64,000 bases of DNA, from positions 29,780,501 to 29,844,500 of the forward strand of contig NC_088099.1 of NCBI RefSeq assembly GCF_036370855.1, read 5' to 3'. The notes beneath the pieces are model-generated. The model was not told the origin of the DNA. It did no database searches and saw nothing but the letters and a program-made list of their open reading frames with translations. Source of the DNA: Dromaius novaehollandiae. Taxonomy: Eukaryota > Chordata > Aves > Casuariiformes > Dromaiidae. Numbering within the stretch: position 1 is the first letter of the stretch; every line of letters begins with the position of its first letter. A program made the translations under genes and the position numbers. This document shows positions 63,565-64,000 of this stretch, in pieces.

Positions 63565-64000
63565 CACAAAACTTGAATTAACTTTATTTTCCCCTACAGT
63601 CAACAACTGGTCTGCATTGAGCTTTAAAGCAACAAAGTAAAAAGAAATCTTCAAATGACAAGGGGCCAGAAATCCCAATTGAGTTACCTTTGTGAAAATG
63701 TTGCAGCTGCAGTATTGGTCTGTATAAACCGTTTGAGTCAAAAAATGAGTTCACAAATCAAAAAAAATATTCTACATCTTGGGAAAGAAGTCAGCAGTAG
63801 CATTCTCACAGAACATTGTAAATTTACATTTTCTTCATGAAAGGTACATACTATTCTGCATTTTACATCAAATTACTGACGTAAGTTTTGTTTCTATAAA
63901 AAAGTTACATCCTGCAGCAGGAAAACAAACTGCAAAACCCTTTCTTGCATTTTATTAAAAGATTTTTCAAGTCTGTATAAAGTTTTCCTATAGCCGGAAA
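63565..64000 (-). other. Probable 3' UTR of a convergent minus-strand gene (STT3B expected)
   Basis: On the minus strand an AATAAA (63583-63588) is followed by a GU-rich downstream element (GTTTTGTGTTAAGGGTGT), a strong cleavage-site context. A second minus-strand AATAAA lies at 63951-63956. In human and other vertebrates STT3B is the tail-to-tail neighbour of OSBPL10, so the transcript would most simply be STT3B. No coding exon is in the window, so the gene name is inference from gene order only. Confidence 0.45.
63583..63588 (-). terminator. Candidate minus-strand poly(A) signal AATAAA
   Basis: TTTATT on the + strand reads AATAAA on the minus strand, with a GU-rich element about 20 to 35 bases downstream in the minus direction. 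A second signal at 63951-63956 would give a shorter alternative 3' UTR. Confidence 0.5.

Noticed and set aside
1..64000. Prokaryotic-type features (operons, CRISPR arrays, phage genes)
   Set aside because: Composition, introns and CR1 elements identify vertebrate nuclear DNA; no regularly spaced repeat array or operon-like gene cluster is present.

Overview
The window is vertebrate nuclear DNA, most likely from a bird. Exons are short, bounded by GT/AG, and separated by AT-rich introns of 0.8 to 18 kb. The only clear interspersed repeats are two CR1 LINE copies, which carry the 3' end typical of sauropsid CR1. A crocodilian or turtle is less likely, because repeat density is low and the introns are compact. 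I see no prokaryotic-style operon, rRNA, tRNA or CRISPR array.

One gene fills most of the window: the 3' two thirds of OSBPL10 (oxysterol-binding protein-related protein 10, ORP10) on the + strand. Eight coding exons (7542-7752, 16267-16421, 34857-35003, 41720-42203, 50465-50651, 52159-52341, 56872-57025, 57784-57828) join in phase. They give 1566 nt, or 521 codons plus a stop. They encode the segment that links to the PH domain (dimerisation helices and an acidic linker) and the whole lipid-binding ORD. The N-terminus and PH domain, roughly 240 residues judging from the usual family length, lie left of the window. A 3' UTR of about 3.1 kb follows and appears to end near 60975.

By region: 1-7541 is intron. 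7542-35003 holds three exons split by 8.5 kb and 18.4 kb introns; the larger intron carries a 1.2 kb antisense CR1 and a CpG-rich patch with a perfect GTCACGTGAC site. 35004-50464 holds the main ORD exon between long introns, with a second CpG-rich patch near 48 kb and candidate regulatory elements near 46.7 and 49.8 kb. 50465-57828 holds the last four exons, with a 3.1 kb antisense CR1 covering nearly the whole ORF2 in the intron before the penultimate exon. 57829-60975 is the 3' UTR, with a CA/TG hairpin and three Pumilio-type sites. 60976-63564 looks intergenic. From about 63565 rightward, minus-strand polyadenylation signals suggest the 3' UTR of a convergent gene; STT3B is expected there from vertebrate gene order, but none of its coding sequence is visible.

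I found no wholly new biological system. The points most worth checking are the internal CpG/CLEAR-box region, which could be a promoter for an ORD-only short ORP10; the unusually long CR1; the Pumilio cluster; and several palindromic or clustered-motif candidates for enhancers.
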